Shown here piece by piece: positions 63,842 to 64,000 of a DNA stretch of 64,000 bases (its first letter is position 1; every line of letters starts with the position of its first letter). Made by a program: the position numbers and the translations under genes. The notes under the pieces are model-generated. The model saw only the letters and a program-made list of their open reading frames with translations, made no database searches and had not been told where the DNA came from. The stretch comes from Corynebacterium sp. Marseille-P4321 (GTDB taxonomy: Bacteria > Actinomycetota > Actinomycetes > Mycobacteriales > Mycobacteriaceae), in NCBI RefSeq assembly GCF_903645305.1, contig NZ_CAHJXO010000001.1, positions 1,054,001 to 1,118,000 of the forward strand. Direction: 5' to 3'.

Positions 63842-64000
63842 CGTATACAAAATCAGGGATTGTCGATCCTATGGTGGTCAAACCTCAATGATATGCGACC
63901 GGCCATAGTTCCGCGTCCATAGTAACAGTACGCCCGTTATGTTTTCTACCCGCCACGCCGCGCATTGCTTATCGACGCTTCCGTATCGCCACCATTACAC
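63842..64000 (-). promoter_or_regulatory. acn upstream region
   Basis: Contains a minus-strand TATCAT hexamer (63888-63893) that may be a -10 box, an AcnR-like operator (63926-63941) and a copy of the 11-bp word (63967-63977). No gene is seen up to the window edge. Confidence 0.55.
63926..63941. promoter_or_regulatory. AcnR-like operator upstream of acn
   Basis: CAGTACGCCCGTTATG matches the CAGNACNNNCGTACTG pattern I recall for C. glutamicum AcnR at all but two defined positions. It lies about 105-120 bases before the acn start, and acnR is downstream of acn. Confidence 0.65.

Noticed and set aside
61042-63891. A 949-codon open frame on the plus strand opposite acn
   Set aside because: It is an antisense shadow of a highly GC-biased gene; its product has no recognisable domain and it lies fully over aconitase.

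Overview
The window is a 64 kb chromosomal stretch of a high-GC Corynebacterium. The evidence is gene content and order that match the C. glutamicum core (pyr operon - mihF - gmk - rpoZ - coaBC - metK - priA - def - fmt - rib genes - uvrC - rapZ - yvcK - whiA - gap/pgk/tpi - secG - pgl/opcA/zwf/tal/tkt - ctaB/ctaA - mptB - sufRBDCSUT - acnR/acn), actinobacteria-only genes (whiA, mihF, opcA, mptB, acnR), frequent GTG/TTG starts and many promoters that look leaderless. No rRNA, tRNA, CRISPR array, IS element or prophage is seen.

Layout. 1-6.3 kb: pyrimidine operon (pyrB end, pyrC, a carA lacking its glutaminase domain, carB, pyrF). 6.3-10.5 kb: mihF, gmk, rpoZ, coaBC, and metK behind a perfect McbR-type operator. 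10.5-18 kb: a polysaccharide deacetylase opposite priA, then def-fmt-rsmB-rpe and the start of the riboflavin cluster. 18-26.2 kb: ribE-ribA-ribH, a PH-like membrane protein, uvrC, rapZ, yvcK, whiA. 26.5-30 kb: gapA-pgk-tpiA-secG without the ppc gene found here in C. glutamicum. 30-36.5 kb (minus): tkt-tal-zwf-opcA-pgl, the pentose-phosphate operon. 36.7-43 kb: ctaB (plus), then ctaA-qor and mptB-ABC ATPase-ABC permease (minus). 43.2-49.4 kb: sufR-sufB-sufD-sufC-sufS-sufU-sufT for Fe-S assembly, with a SufR-like operator. 49.4-60.3 kb: the accessory-like part: a 39-residue membrane protein, an ABC-F ATPase, an unknown protein, a DUF222/HNH protein, a mosaic of broken gene pieces, YetF-like, two glutamine-amidotransferase-like proteins, a lower-GC trypsin-like protease, a UPF0210 protein with an ACT partner and an SDR. 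60.3-64 kb: acnR and acn with an AcnR-type operator.

The genes supply central housekeeping: nucleotide and flavin synthesis, lower glycolysis, the pentose-phosphate pathway, heme A for the aa3 oxidase, Fe-S clusters and the Fe-S enzyme aconitase.

The most striking unexplained signal is an 11-bp word, CGTCGATAAGC (reverse complement GCTTATCGACG). By my reading it occurs exactly 23 times, about once per 2.8 kb, where chance predicts far fewer than one. It is split evenly between strands (12/11), lies inside genes in several reading phases and between genes, and in four places carries an AATTGC extension that makes a near-palindrome. This looks like a genome-wide signal sequence (uptake-like, protein-binding or similar) that I do not recognise. 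The carA lacking a glutaminase domain and the mosaic pseudogene locus are the next most notable items.
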